From Rhizobium sp. Root708 (GTDB lineage: Bacteria; Pseudomonadota; Alphaproteobacteria; Rhizobiales; Rhizobiaceae): DNA of 64,000 bases. Shown here one piece after another: positions 19,725 to 28,829 of the stretch. The position numbers were made by a program, and so were the translations under genes. The DNA lies in assembly GCF_001429725.1 (NCBI RefSeq), contig NZ_LMHV01000006.1, positions 88,787 through 152,786 on the forward strand, read 5' to 3'. How positions within the stretch are numbered: position 1 is the stretch's first letter; every line of letters starts with the position of its first letter. The notes beneath the pieces were generated by a model. The model worked only from the letters and a program-made list of their open reading frames with translations, ran no database searches and was not told the DNA's origin.

Positions 19725-20934
19725 ATGAAACTGAAGATAAAGAGGTTGGGCGCCGTCCTCACAACCTGCGCCGCTCTGGCAATAGCAACCTTCGCGTGGC
19801 AACGCGCTCCTGCGCAAACACAGGGGCTGCTGACCGCGGTGGCCACTCGTGGAGACATCGAGCAAACGGTGCTTGCCACTGGAACATTCAAGCCTTCCAA
19901 GCTTGTGGCGGTCGGCGCGCAGGTTTCCGGTCGCATTACCCACCTCGCCGTCCGGCTTGGTGAAGAGATCACGCAGGGATCGCTGGTCGCGGAAATCGAT
20001 TCGACGACGCAGAAGAACGAGCTGAAGACTGCCGAAGCGTCTCTTGCCAACGTGAAAGCCCAGCGGCAGGAAACGGAAGCGGAACTAGCCAACGCGGAAA
20101 TAACGCTGGCTCGACAAAAGAACATCTACGCCAACCAGGCAGGTGCAAAAGCCGACCTCGATAGTGCCGAGACGTCAGTCAACAAGGCGCGTGCGCAGAT
20201 CGCCGCGTTCGATGCACAGATCGTCGAAGCCGAGGTCGCCGTCGAGACTGCCAAGGCAAATCTCGGCTACACCCGTATTACCGCACCGATTGATGGGACG
20301 GTTCTCGCAATCGTCAATCAGCAAGGGCAGACGGTAAACGCGACGCAGACGGCACCGACCATCATCGTTCTCGGCCAGCTTTCCACGATGACGGTGCGAG
20401 CGGAGATCTCAGAAGCCGATATCGTGAAGGTGGCGCCGGGGCAGCAGGTCTATTTCTCGATCATGGGCGAGCCGGGTGTGCGCAACGCTGCGTGCGATCG
20501 AACCCGCGCCTGAAAGCATCACCAGCGACAGCAGCGTGACCTCGTCAACGAGCAGCTCGAGCAGTTCTTCTTCATCGTCGTCGAGTTCGTCCGCGATCTA
20601 CTACAACGGAATCTTCGACGTTCCCAACGCAGATGGTCACTTCCGGACATACATGTCCGCGGAGGTTCACATCGTCCTGGCCTCAAGGCGCGATGTCGTC
20701 ACCATTCCGGCAGCGGCTATCAAGACAGATTCCAAGGGCGGGCACAGCGTGGAAACCGTCACGTCCGACGGTAAGGTCTCGACAAGCGAAATCGAGGTCG
20801 GGCTCGGCGATAACGTCAATGTGGAGGTTGTCTCCGGCCTCACGGAAGGCAGTACCGTCGTCATCGGCCAGGCGAGCAGTGGCGAGAAGGCATCGAGCAG
20901 TGCCGGTGGGCCGCCACCGCCGATGGGGCTTTAA
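19725..20934 (+). pseudogene. macA: MacA-like periplasmic adaptor, frameshifted
   Basis: Residues 1-250 of a MacA-like membrane fusion protein are read from 19725: membrane anchor, VAVGAQVSGRITHLAVRLGE lipoyl half, a long alpha hairpin, then NLGYTRITAPIDGTV and the beta barrel. After GEPGVR near 20483 the frame fails and soon stops at 20513. The family sequence resumes in the +1 frame as ATLRAIEPAPES, runs through an unusual serine-only stretch and YYNGIFDVPNADG, and ends at 20934. A 1-base gain or 2- or 5-base loss explains it. A loss between the CGC repeats of an ancestral GTGCGCTACGCAACG is one possibility. Either a pseudogene or a sequence error. Confidence 0.82.
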
Positions 20935-20937
20935 GAA

Positions 20938-22879
20938 ATGACGCCATTGATCGAACTTCGTGGCGTCACCCGGATTTATCTCTCCGGAGACGAAAGCCTC
21001 ACCGTTCTCAAAGATATCGACCTGACGATCGAACGTGGCGAGATGGTTGCGATCGTCGGCCCTTCGGGTTCGGGTAAGTCGACGCTGATGAACATCCTCG
21101 GCCTCCTCGACCGACCGACAACGGGCAGCTACGCAATTGACGGCGAAGTCGTTTCGTTTCTCGACAACGACGCACGGTCAAGACTGCGGCGCGAACATCT
21201 CGGCTTCATCTTCCAGCGCTACCAAATCCTCGGTGATCTCAGTGCGCTTGCCAACGTCGAGATGCCGGCGATCTACGCCGGCCATTCGCCGGCTGCGCGC
21301 CGTGATCGAGCGGCGTCTCTGCTGCAGCGGCTCGGCATGGGCGCGCGCCTTAGCCATCGTCCAGGACAGCTATCCGGCGGCCAGCAGCAGCGCGTCTCTA
21401 TCGCCCGCGCTCTGATCAATGGCGGCGATATCATTCTCGCGGACGAACCGACGGGCGCGCTCGATCGCGACAGCGGCGAAGAGGTGCTGCGCATACTCGC
21501 GGAGCTCCACGATGAGGGACGTACGGTCGTGATCGTCACCCACGATATGTCCGTCGCATCCCACGCCGACAGGATAATCGAGATTGCCGACGGTCGGATC
21601 GTTGCCGATCGACGGACGCGAGACCATGAGGCACAAAAGGCCCCGGCGAAGAAACTGGCGAATGCGGCCGGGCTACGCGTCGTCGTCGATCAGTTTCTCG
21701 AGGCGACAACGATGGCACTTCGCTCGCTGGCCGCCCATCAATTGCGGACCTTCCTGACGATGCTCGGCATCATCATCGGCATCGCCTCGGTGATCTGCGT
21801 TGTCGCCCTCGGAGAAGGATCACAACGTCGCGTGCTCGAGAACATCAGCAGCTTGGGGACCAACACGCTTGAGGTGTTTCCGGGCAGCGGTTTCGGCGAC
21901 ACGAGATCCGGCCGCGTCAAAACTTCGGGTGGCAGATGCCCAAGCGCTTTCCCAATTGTCCTACGTCGCTGCCGTTACCCCTACCGTATCGACCTCAGGC
22001 ACGGCCCGGTTTGCGGCGACCGAGGCCAATGCACTGATCAATGGCGTGGGCGCACAGTATTTCTCGGCCAAGGGCTCGAAGCTGATTTCCGGCCGTTTCT
22101 TCGATGAGGCCAGTGTGCGTAACATGACCCAGGATGCGGTCATCGACACGAACGCGGCAAACGCGCTTTTCGATGACCCCATGCTGGCGGTCGGAAAGGT
22201 GGTTCTGGTCAACGCGGTTCCTGTCCGCATCATAGGTGTGATCAGTGCTCAACAGGGTGGGTTCGGCGGAAGCGACAATCTGTCGTTCTTTTTGCCCTAC
22301 ACTAGCGTGCAGACACGCTTCCTCGGCGACCTGTCGTTGCGCAGCATTACGGTTCGAGTTGCCGACAGCACTGAGAGCGCGCTCGCCGAAACGGCCGTGT
22401 CCGATTTCCTCCAGCAGCGCCACGGCAAGAAGGACTTCCTTATCCTCAACACCGATGACATCCGCAAGACGATCACGAGTACGGCGGGAACGCTGACGCT
22501 GCTGGTTTCGGCGATCGCCGTGATTTCATTGGTTGTCGGAGGGATCGGGGTCATGAACATCATGCTCGTCTCGGTGTCCGAGCGGATCTCGGAGATTGGC
22601 GTTCGCATGGCGGTCGGCGCAAGGAGGCAAGACATTCTGCGCCAGTTCCTGATCGAAGCGGTTCTCGTTTGTCTGCTGGGCGGGATTGCGGGTGTGCTGA
22701 CGGCGCTGGGCTTCGGAGTAGTCTTCAACAATTTAGCTTCTGGCTTTTCGCTCGTCTACTCGACGACAACTATTGCTCTCGCTGTGCTCTGCTCATGCCT
22801 CATCGGTCTGACATTCGGCTTTCTGCCCGCTCGCAACGCCTCGAGGCTTGATCCGGTCGCGGCATTGGCGCGCGACTGA
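20938..22879 (+). pseudogene. macB: MacB-like ABC transporter, frameshifted
   Basis: An ABC ATPase fused to a FtsX-like permease. Walker A is [12 protein letters not shown], the signature [16 protein letters not shown] and Walker [12 protein letters not shown]. The first membrane helix is in [20 protein letters not shown]. The frame breaks near 21929: after SGRVK the first frame runs into unrelated sequence and stops at 22107, while the +1 frame continues as [18 protein letters not shown] through three more helices to PARNASRLDPVAALARD at 22879. An extra A in the AAAA run of GTCAAAACTT, or a 2-base loss, would restore it. Intact MacB would be about 647 residues. The gene starts 3 bases after macA. 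Confidence 0.82.
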
Positions 22880-23004
22880 GAATTCCCGACCCTGGAGCCA
22901 CGATTACAATTTCTTGCGAGACAGAAATCTTTTGAAACACAGCGGCCACGGGATGATCACGCTTCGTGCCTAGACCGATTCCATCCATCCGGAAGGGAGC
23001 TTCG

Positions 23005-23190
23005 ATGCTTGGAACGAGAATGCTGGCGATGGCGGTGTCGATGTCATTCAGCCTCGCGACTACGCCCGGGTTGGCACAGAACCTTGCCTCGCCGGATAAG
23101 AACCGCTCGGCGTCCAGAGGACTGTTCGTGGATGCGCTCGAGCTGCCCGCACTACACGCCTCTATCTCACCACCAGTCCTTCGTGGCTGA
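23005..23190 (+). CDS. Small secreted protein, 61 residues
   Basis: A signal peptide is visible, MLGTRMLAMAVSMSFSLATT followed by PGLA, then a short mature region of about 37 residues (QNLASPDKNRSAS...). GAAGGGAGC lies 5 bases before the ATG. I recognise no family. It follows macB by 125 bases and is followed by two GC-rich hairpins. Confidence 0.55.
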   Translation: MLGTRMLAMAVSMSFSLATTPGLAQNLASPDKNRSASRGLFVDALELPALHASISPPVLRG

Positions 23191-23199
23191 AGGTGGCTG

Positions 23200-23265
23200 C
23201 CGTTTCCGTGCCCCCTCGCGGAAACGGTGATTGCCCGGCGTTGCCGTCAACGATGCCGGGCAATC
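23200..23265. repeat. Two adjacent GC-rich hairpins
   Basis: CCGTTTCCG pairs with CGGAAACGG (23200-23227), and GATTGCCCGGC pairs with GCCGGGCAATC (23229-23265, 15-base loop). Neither has a T run. They may slow or end transcription after the small secreted protein or protect its mRNA. Confidence 0.6.
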
Positions 23266-23297
23266 GTCCCTCCCCATCCATCTAAGAAAGTACGACC

Positions 23298-23627
23298 ATG
23301 AACGCTGTGCTTCACAAGCTGTCCGATCTTCGTGGACAAATCAAAACATGTGACGTGAAAACGGCGGGCACGCTGCCACGGACGATGTACGGCCTGGTCA
23401 CCGAGACGCTGGATCCACTTCTGCCATGTGTTTATGTCGTCGAGTGCCTTCCGGGTCTCTGCGTCGCAATGAACAATCTCCTGCGCGCGCTCGGCAGCTT
23501 CGGTCGTCATCCGCGCAATGCCAACATGATCGAGGACGCACGGCGCGACATGCTTCGGATGCTTGATATCTTCAGCGACGAGGTGAACCTGCTCTCCTTC
23601 GCTATCGACGCTGCCGTATGCGGATAG
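23298..23627 (+). CDS. Hypothetical protein, 109 residues
   Basis: A soluble helical protein beginning MNAVLHKLSDLRGQIKTCDV with four cysteines, including two close together in LLPCVYVVECLPGLC. No signal peptide and no recognised domain. The spacing before the ATG shows a poor ribosome site (AAGAAAG). It is the last gene before the convergent repC. Confidence 0.55.
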   Translation: MNAVLHKLSDLRGQIKTCDVKTAGTLPRTMYGLVTETLDPLLPCVYVVECLPGLCVAMNNLLRALGSFGRHPRNANMIEDARRDMLRMLDIFSDEVNLLSFAIDAAVCG

Positions 23628-23939
23628 CTGCATCGCGTGATCTGGCGAAAATCCGGCCGAAATGCTAAGAATCAGTCAGCTGCACTCCTTGACATACTTT
23701 GATTCGCAGCTTCGACGGCCCAAAATAGCCGATCTCCAATTCACTGAAAATTAACGGTGAATTTCCCATACGGAAACTAAGCTCCATATTACTTCCTCAA
23801 CCTCGGATGAGGTCGACGGGTTACCCGAACTCCGATGGCATTGCTCACGACTGGCGAAAACAGGATACCTTGGCGTAGCATATCGCTTTTCATGCTCGTG
23901 GTCTGTTTCCTTGCTAATAGCGGGCGCATCCACCCTCTC
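23628..23939. other. Non-coding region downstream of repC
   Basis: 312 bases between two convergent genes. A TTGACA at 23694 has no matching -10. A short inverted repeat surrounds AAATTAACGGTGAATTT near 23750. No gene or clear terminator is seen. Confidence 0.4.
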
Positions 23940-25244
23940 TCATGAGACACGCTGGGACAGGTCTGCCCTCTCCTCGTGTGTGGCCAGCGAGCCTGTCCGC
24001 AGGAGAGCCATCAGCATCGGCCCAACCGAGAATTTTCCCAGCTGCGCGCGCTTCGTCAGATCACGGAGATATCCTCCAGGCGAATTTATGGTCTCTGCTT
24101 TCTCAAGGAGGCAGGCGACGACAATGGCAACGTTCTGTGGCCCCATGGCGTTACAGGCATCGTTCCCGGCAGAAGGACTGATACCAAGCATCGTACGAAC
24201 AACGCTGGTTGCGGACACGAGGTCTTTCCAGTTCCTGATCATGCCCCCTGGCCCGTATGACGCGATCTGTGGGCAAGCCTGCAGAACCTGGCTCAGGGCA
24301 AGTGATTTGACAGAAAGCGGCGGTTCTACCGTTGCTGTCTTCGCAGGGGATCGAGTGAACGAGGTTAGATCAGACGTTTGGGGCGATGATCCGCTGGACG
24401 GACCGTGGCTTTCAACCTCGCGGATGTTCTCTAAGCTACGTTCAATTTCAAAATGGGATTCAGGATATGAATCCTGTATGTGGCGCTCATTTTGAGACTC
24501 ATTGGCGCGCATATCTTGTGCATTTACGTGCGTTTCCAATTGGTTGACCACAGCATTCCGCAGATCGGTCATCGCGACGAGAATGGCGTCCAGACGGTTG
24601 GCCGTGGCGACACGTGGGATTTGGCCGACAATGGCGTCAAACCGGGTTTGCAGAGTCTCCCAGTCGCCCGGAAGCTTCTCATTGAGAGCCGTCGTAATCA
24701 GCTTCGCGACGTCACGGCGGCAAACCGTGAGCCTCTCCTTGCTTGCGCGCAACATGTAGCGCTCGTGTGCAACATGCGCAGCCGTGGCCTCGATCTGCTG
24801 GGCTTTTGCAAGCAGTGGCGCTAGGCTGAAACCGTAGGCTTGATCGATCTCGCCTTCGCGGTCGCGGCGGGCGTAGCGCTTTCCGTTCGGGCTGTCCTTT
24901 CGCAGGATCAGACCGGCCTCGATCAGCATGGCCAGATGGCGTCGTAGGGTGGATGGTGTCATCCCCCTCGCCCGGAGCGAAAGCTGGTTGTTTGATGGAA
25001 ACACGACAAGGCCTGCCCCGGATGACAGCTCATCCTTGGGATAGAAGGAAAGCAAGGCGTCGAGAACCGTCAGGGCGCGATCTGTCACGCCAAGCGTCGT
25101 TCGAGCTTCGCACACAGAGCGGAAGAGTTTCCATTTATTACGGGTCACACCGGCTACGCTTGTCTCGGCCTGATGTTGATTTGCCAACATGCCAAGCGTC
25201 ATCGGTCGCCGCCCGAAAGGCGTCGTTACGTATGCGCTATCCAT
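23940..25244 (-). CDS. repC: RepC replication initiator
   Basis: A 434-residue initiator of repABC replicons. The N-terminal half contains the DNA-binding winged helix (VFPSNNQLSLRARGMTPSTL, then RRHLAMLIEAGLILRKDSPN). The C-terminal domain includes CPQIASYGPGG and a DLTKRAQLGKFSVGPML tail. In this family the origin lies inside repC. The start is preceded by GGTGAAG. Translation is normally controlled by an antisense RNA from the upstream intergenic region. It is the last gene of repA-repB-repC. Confidence 0.97.
   Translation of the reverse strand: MDSAYVTTPFGRRPMTLGMLANQHQAETSVAGVTRNKWKLFRSVCEARTTLGVTDRALTVLDALLSFYPKDELSSGAGLVVFPSNNQLSLRARGMTPSTLRRHLAMLIEAGLILRKDSPNGKRYARRDREGEIDQAYGFSLAPLLAKAQQIEATAAHVAHERYMLRASKERLTVCRRDVAKLITTALNEKLPGDWETLQTRFDAIVGQIPRVATANRLDAILVAMTDLRNAVVNQLETHVNAQDMRANESQNERHIQDSYPESHFEIERSLENIREVESHGPSSGSSPQTSDLTSFTRSPAKTATVEPPLSVKSLALSQVLQACPQIASYGPGGMIRNWKDLVSATSVVRTMLGISPSAGNDACNAMGPQNVAIVVACLLEKAETINSPGGYLRDLTKRAQLGKFSVGPMLMALLRTGSLATHEERADLSQRVS
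24456..24474. other. Palindrome in AT-rich stretch of repC, possible origin element
   Basis: GGATTCA-GGATA-TGAATCC is a perfect 7-base inverted repeat with CAGGAT-ATGA-ATCCTG nested in it. It lies in the most AT-rich part of repC (about 24420-24550). Origins of repABC replicons map inside repC; assigning this palindrome to oriV is inference. Confidence 0.3.
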
Positions 25245-25280
25245 TTTTCTTCACCTACATAGAGGCAAAAGAAAATTGCT

Positions 25281-25293
25281 CACCGAAACGGTG
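25281..25293 (-). promoter_or_regulatory. Hairpin in the repC leader
   Basis: CACCG-AAA-CGGTG forms a perfect small hairpin in the repB-repC spacer, 37 bases ahead of the repC ATG on the message. Leader structures here switch repC translation in repABC plasmids when antisense RNA pairs. Confidence 0.5.
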
Positions 25294-25338
25294 CCAAAGA
25301 CGCTTGACTGTGATTCGTGGAAATGCGATTCTCGATCT

Positions 25339-25395
25339 TGCTAGAAATCTGAGGAAGGCTTCCGCGACGGCAACGTTAAGGGGGCCTTTTTCTTT
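25339..25395 (+). ncRNA. Putative repABC counter-transcribed RNA (incompatibility RNA)
   Basis: On the strand opposite to repABC, TTGACT (25304-25309) with a 17-base spacer and a weak GATTCT -10 could start transcription near 25339. The transcript ends at AGGAAGGC pairing with GCCTTTTT, followed by further T residues near 25395. All studied repABC replicons make an antisense RNA of about 55-60 bases at this location that lowers RepC synthesis. The ends are estimates. Confidence 0.6.
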
Positions 25396-25401
25396 TGCGG
25401 G

Positions 25402-26382
25402 TTATTCTCCGTGATCGACCTTTCGGTTTCTGTACGCGCTGTAGAGATCAGCCAAACTCTCGGAAAGAAACTCCCCGAATCCGATGGCATCTTTCGCCTT
25501 TAGCGCCAGGGTAAAGGTGCGGCCGTCGCTCTTGGCATCGGCAACGACTTGCTTGTCGTCGGACGACCATTTGCTGGTGTGAAGCGACCTCTGCTTTTCG
25601 GGACGTCCAGCAGCCTTGATATTACCGACGAGCACATTGAATCGCTCACCGGTGGCAAGCTGCGAGAACGCCTGCGATTGAACGAATTCGACCGCAGCAT
25701 CGAGCTTTGCCGGCTTCTCCAGAAGCGTCTTCAGCTCATACCAGCGATCGCGGCCAATTCCCTTGGCTGCTCCCATGGCATTGATGATCGCGGGCGGAAG
25801 GCTGGCGACGGAAAGCATCTTGGACAAAGTCGCCTTATCCAGCGAAAGCGCTGACATGACCACGGCGTAGTCGTTGTCGAAGTGACGGCGGGCGATCTCG
25901 TTCGCGAACATCGCCTTCTCCAGGAAGGAGAGGTTCGAGCGCGCGGAATTCTCCTGGCCTTGCGCGACGACGTGATCGACGTCGCTGACCTCTTTGACGA
26001 CAGCCCGGATCTTGCGGCCTAGCGCCTTGGCGACCCTGAGACGGCGATGACCGAAAACGACCATGTAGCGTCCGGAGGTCTTCGGGTGTGGCCGGACCAG
26101 GATCGGGCTGTCCTGGCCACGATCACGGATCGCGTTCAGGAGTTCATCAAACTCAGCGTTGTCGTCTTCCAGGCGGTCTCGGATAAACGAGACTTCGATC
26201 AGTTCCGGATCGAGGTCAACAACCGTCTCACCTTCCAACAGACGATCTGCCCGATCAGCCATCTCGCCTATCGAGCTCAGAATCGATTTCGATGCGCCTC
26301 TCATTGCGTAATCGAGGACGTTTCTGGTGGTTTCAGCCGGTCCCTCGCTCATGACGTTTTCAAACGGGTTCTTACGAGCCAT
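25402..26382 (-). CDS. repB: RepB, ParB-like partition protein
   Basis: A 326-residue centromere-binding protein. The ParB nuclease-like fold contains DSPILVRPHPKTSGRYMVVF and GHRRLRVAKALG. A helix-turn-helix region follows (LSLDKATLSKMLSVASLPPA), with a C-terminal dimer domain. It binds parS, represses the operon with RepA, and directs replicon segregation. It starts 75 bases after repA, and that gap contains a parS-like palindrome. Confidence 0.96.
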   Translation of the reverse strand: MARKNPFENVMSEGPAETTRNVLDYAMRGASKSILSSIGEMADRADRLLEGETVVDLDPELIEVSFIRDRLEDDNAEFDELLNAIRDRGQDSPILVRPHPKTSGRYMVVFGHRRLRVAKALGRKIRAVVKEVSDVDHVVAQGQENSARSNLSFLEKAMFANEIARRHFDNDYAVVMSALSLDKATLSKMLSVASLPPAIINAMGAAKGIGRDRWYELKTLLEKPAKLDAAVEFVQSQAFSQLATGERFNVLVGNIKAAGRPEKQRSLHTSKWSSDDKQVVADAKSDGRTFTLALKAKDAIGFGEFLSESLADLYSAYRNRKVDHGE

Positions 26383-26437
26383 GAATCAAGCCTCCCGATA
26401 TCTCTATCTTACTGAACAACCATCGCTTTTCGGGCGT

Positions 26438-26453
26438 GTTGACGGCAGTCAAC
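26438..26453. promoter_or_regulatory. parS site in the repA-repB gap
   Basis: GTTGACGGCAGTCAAC is a 16-base palindrome with one mismatched pair. It fits the repABC parS form GTTNNC-N4-GNNAAC and is almost identical to the perfect copy at 27835. RepB binding is inferred. Confidence 0.8.
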
Positions 26454-26457
26454 AACA

Positions 26458-27654
26458 TCATGACCTTCCCCATGCCTTGTGAATCAGGCCCTGAATCTCG
26501 AAATTGACGGCATCCATGCAATCGATCGCTCGATCATAGGTCTCACGGGTAAAATTCGAGCGGTCCAATTCGTAGAGAGTCCGCTTTGTGAGGCCGGCAT
26601 CGGAAATGGCCGTTGTCTTGACCATCGAACTTTTGAGTATCTCTTCCGCCAGCATCGACTGCATGAAACCGAGCATCTGGACCTGCGGCACGTCGGACGG
26701 CTCGAAGCGGGTGATGAGATAACGCAGCCAGTCCATGCGCACGTTGGCGCCGGCCTTCTTGATCGTCTTGGTGATATTGCCAAGCATCAGCAGAAACTGC
26801 GACATCGACATCAGATCGAGCATCTGCGGATGCACGGTGATCAGAACCGAAGTCGCGGCCGTCATCGCTGTGAGTGTCAGGTAGCCGAGTTGCGGGGGGC
26901 AGTCGACGATCACGACATCATAGCGATTGTCGACATCCTCTAGAGCCTTGCCGAACCGCGTGTAAAAGCGTCGGCCTTCGTTGCCGGCCTGCATCGCGAG
27001 CGGCGTGTCATACTCGTATTCCTGCAGCTCAAGATTTGCCGGGACGATATCCAACCCCGGAAAATTGGTCGGCAGGATGACCTTCTCCAAGGGCACGCGA
27101 TCATTGTCGTAACGGATCGCATCGTAGAGAGACTGGTTCTTGTCGAGTTCCGGCTGGAAGCCATGAAGCGCCGAAAAGGATGCCTGTGGATCGAGGTCGA
27201 CGCCAAGGACGCGATGGCCGGTGAGTGCGAGATGCTGCGCAAGGTGCGCGGCGGTCGTCGTCTTTCCGGAGCCGCCCTTGAAGTTGACGACGGCAATGAC
27301 CTGCAGTTTGTCGCCGGGCTTCCGGTGCGGCACATATTTCTTCGCTTCGCTTTTGCCCGTCCTATCGAGGAAGAAGCGAAGTTCCAGCATCTGCTCGGCC
27401 GTGTAGTACTTTCGATTGCCGGACATTGTCGTCGGGGTGGGGCCCTTACCGTCGAGGTAAAGGCGCTTGAGGTTGCTCGGCGTGATCCCCAGATAATGGG
27501 CCACTTCAGCAACGGAAAATTGACGCAAGGTCTTCTTTGCGTTTGGAGGATAGTTCTCCAGACGCAGCTGATCGAGCTTGCGCGAGATCTCGGCGCCTTG
27601 GGCGAGGATCTTGTCATCGAACTCGAATGACGGAAGAGGATTAAACGCGTTCAT
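26458..27654 (-). CDS. repA: RepA, ParA-like partition ATPase
   Basis: A 398-residue ATPase from the ATG at 27654, which has GGAGA just upstream (an ATG at 27669 would add five residues). The N-terminal helix-turn-helix (FSVAEVAHYLGITPSNLKRL) is the autoregulatory DNA-binding part. The deviant Walker A is FKGGSGKTTTAAHL. Other motifs are VLGVDLDPQASFSALHG and VVIVDCPPQLGYLTL. It segregates the replicon with RepB and represses the operon promoter. First gene of repABC. Confidence 0.96.
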   Translation of the reverse strand: MNAFNPLPSFEFDDKILAQGAEISRKLDQLRLENYPPNAKKTLRQFSVAEVAHYLGITPSNLKRLYLDGKGPTPTTMSGNRKYYTAEQMLELRFFLDRTGKSEAKKYVPHRKPGDKLQVIAVVNFKGGSGKTTTAAHLAQHLALTGHRVLGVDLDPQASFSALHGFQPELDKNQSLYDAIRYDNDRVPLEKVILPTNFPGLDIVPANLELQEYEYDTPLAMQAGNEGRRFYTRFGKALEDVDNRYDVVIVDCPPQLGYLTLTAMTAATSVLITVHPQMLDLMSMSQFLLMLGNITKTIKKAGANVRMDWLRYLITRFEPSDVPQVQMLGFMQSMLAEEILKSSMVKTTAISDAGLTKRTLYELDRSNFTRETYDRAIDCMDAVNFEIQGLIHKAWGRS

Positions 27655-27693
27655 TGTCTCCGGGACCATAATGGCGATAGAACAGCCGAAATT

Positions 27694-27886
27694 GGCTAAA
27701 TGCCGTCATTATTGCCGATTCTCTCCGGCTGACAAGGGTGTTGGAGGAATGGCGGGCGGTATCTAACTAACAGGCCCATAAGTCGCCGATTCTGCTAGCG
27801 GATGAAACGCCCGCCGCGGTCTTTCCACACTTCTGTTGACGGCCGTCAACAAAGCCAAATTCGGCAATAAAGTCCGGCATTTAGCC
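27694..27886. repeat. Long inverted repeat flanking the repA promoter
   Basis: Left arm 27694-27718 contains GGCTAAATGCCG and TTATTGCCGA. Right arm 27861-27886 contains TCGGCAATAA and CGGCATTTAGCC. Both blocks match perfectly in inverted order with a 3-4 base linker. The arms bracket about 140 bases holding the repA promoter region and a parS. Likely operators for RepA, by position only. Confidence 0.65.
27835..27850. promoter_or_regulatory. Perfect parS palindrome upstream of repA
   Basis: GTTGACGGCCGTCAAC is a perfect 16-base palindrome of the repABC centromere type. It lies 180 bases upstream of the repA start, between the arms of a long inverted repeat. Confidence 0.88.
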
Positions 27887-27906
27887 TCCGAGCAGGAAGA
27901 GCATGC

Positions 27907-28134
27907 GTGGCTGAGCACTATGCCGCCACGGCTAGGCTTATCCAGCGGTCGGTGCCGTCAAGAATTGCACTTATCCGGAAAATACAAGGTCTTAGCCGAA
28001 TCGGACTCTGGTCGAATGCAGAGTCAACGATTCGTTCATTGCTCTCCTTGCGCAGGAGCTATCCGGCACGTGACAATTTGCCGGCAGCGGATTCCGCATT
28101 TGGCAACTTGGCGCGGATCCATATTTCATCCTAA
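27907..28134 (+). CDS. Doubtful 75-residue open frame upstream of repA
   Basis: A GTG start with AGGAAGAG upstream opens MAEHYAATARLIQRSVPSRI and 55 more residues, basic and without membrane segments. No recognised family. The rest of 27890-28244 shows no gene. Listed because the ribosome site and position divergent from repA are suggestive. Confidence 0.25.
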   Translation: MAEHYAATARLIQRSVPSRIALIRKIQGLSRIGLWSNAESTIRSLLSLRRSYPARDNLPAADSAFGNLARIHISS

Positions 28135-28244
28135 GTTGGAGCGGGCCGGACGAGGGTAAATCCCGCCCCGTCTAGCCTTAACGCTTGTGCCGACAGTCAC
28201 GAGCAGGGGCGAACGTGTAGCTGCGGGCGAGGAGATCGGAAAGT

Positions 28245-28829
28245 TTGCTGGAGGACTATATCGCCCGCTACGGGGTGGCTGCCGTCTTTGTCGGCGCCGG
28301 CATTGAGGGAGAGACGGCGGCCTTCCTCGGAGGAGTCCTCGCGCATCGGCATCTACTCCCCTACTGGCAGGTTGCGGTCGCTGCGAGCGTGGGATCGTTC
28401 GCCGCCGACCAGTTCTATTTCTTCGCCGGCCGTTTCGCGTCTCAATGGTCTCTCGTACAGCGGCTCATTCGTTCGCCCTTTCTGGAGCGTGCCACACAAC
28501 TTCTCGAGGCGTATCCGACCGGCTTTATTCTGGCGTTTCGTTTTATCTATGGTGTTCGAACCGTCAGTCCCGTCGCGATCGGACTGTCCAAAGTGTCGGC
28601 AAGAAAGTTCGTCATCCTAAATGCGGTTGCGGCCGTCGTGTGGGGCGTGGGCATCACGGCGATCGGCTATCTTTTCGGAAATGTGGTTGAGGCGATGTTG
28701 GGCCGCCTTCTCCTTCATACCCATCTGATAATCGCATTGGCCGGGATCGCGGCAGTACTCACCGTAAGCGTTTTTGCAATTCGGCGGAGGTTGTTTAGCA
28801 GGCGACCAGGTCCGGGCGGCAACGAGTAA
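28245..28829 (+). CDS. DedA-family membrane protein
   Basis: A 194-residue DedA/VTT-domain protein. The TTG start at 28245 follows GGAG and CGGAAAG. Family landmarks are GAGIEGETAAFLGGVLAHR near the N-terminus, then FAADQFYFFAGR and the RFIYGVRTVSPVAIG segment with its conserved Arg, Gly and Pro. Four to five hydrophobic segments are visible. DedA proteins affect membrane homeostasis and recycle lipid carriers in some bacteria. The exact role here is unknown. No operon partner. Confidence 0.9.
   Translation: MLEDYIARYGVAAVFVGAGIEGETAAFLGGVLAHRHLLPYWQVAVAASVGSFAADQFYFFAGRFASQWSLVQRLIRSPFLERATQLLEAYPTGFILAFRFIYGVRTVSPVAIGLSKVSARKFVILNAVAAVVWGVGITAIGYLFGNVVEAMLGRLLLHTHLIIALAGIAAVLTVSVFAIRRRLFSRRPGPGGNE

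Noticed and set aside
23690..23720. TTGACA -35 element downstream of repC
   Set aside because: No acceptable -10 at 16-18 bases and no gene to drive.
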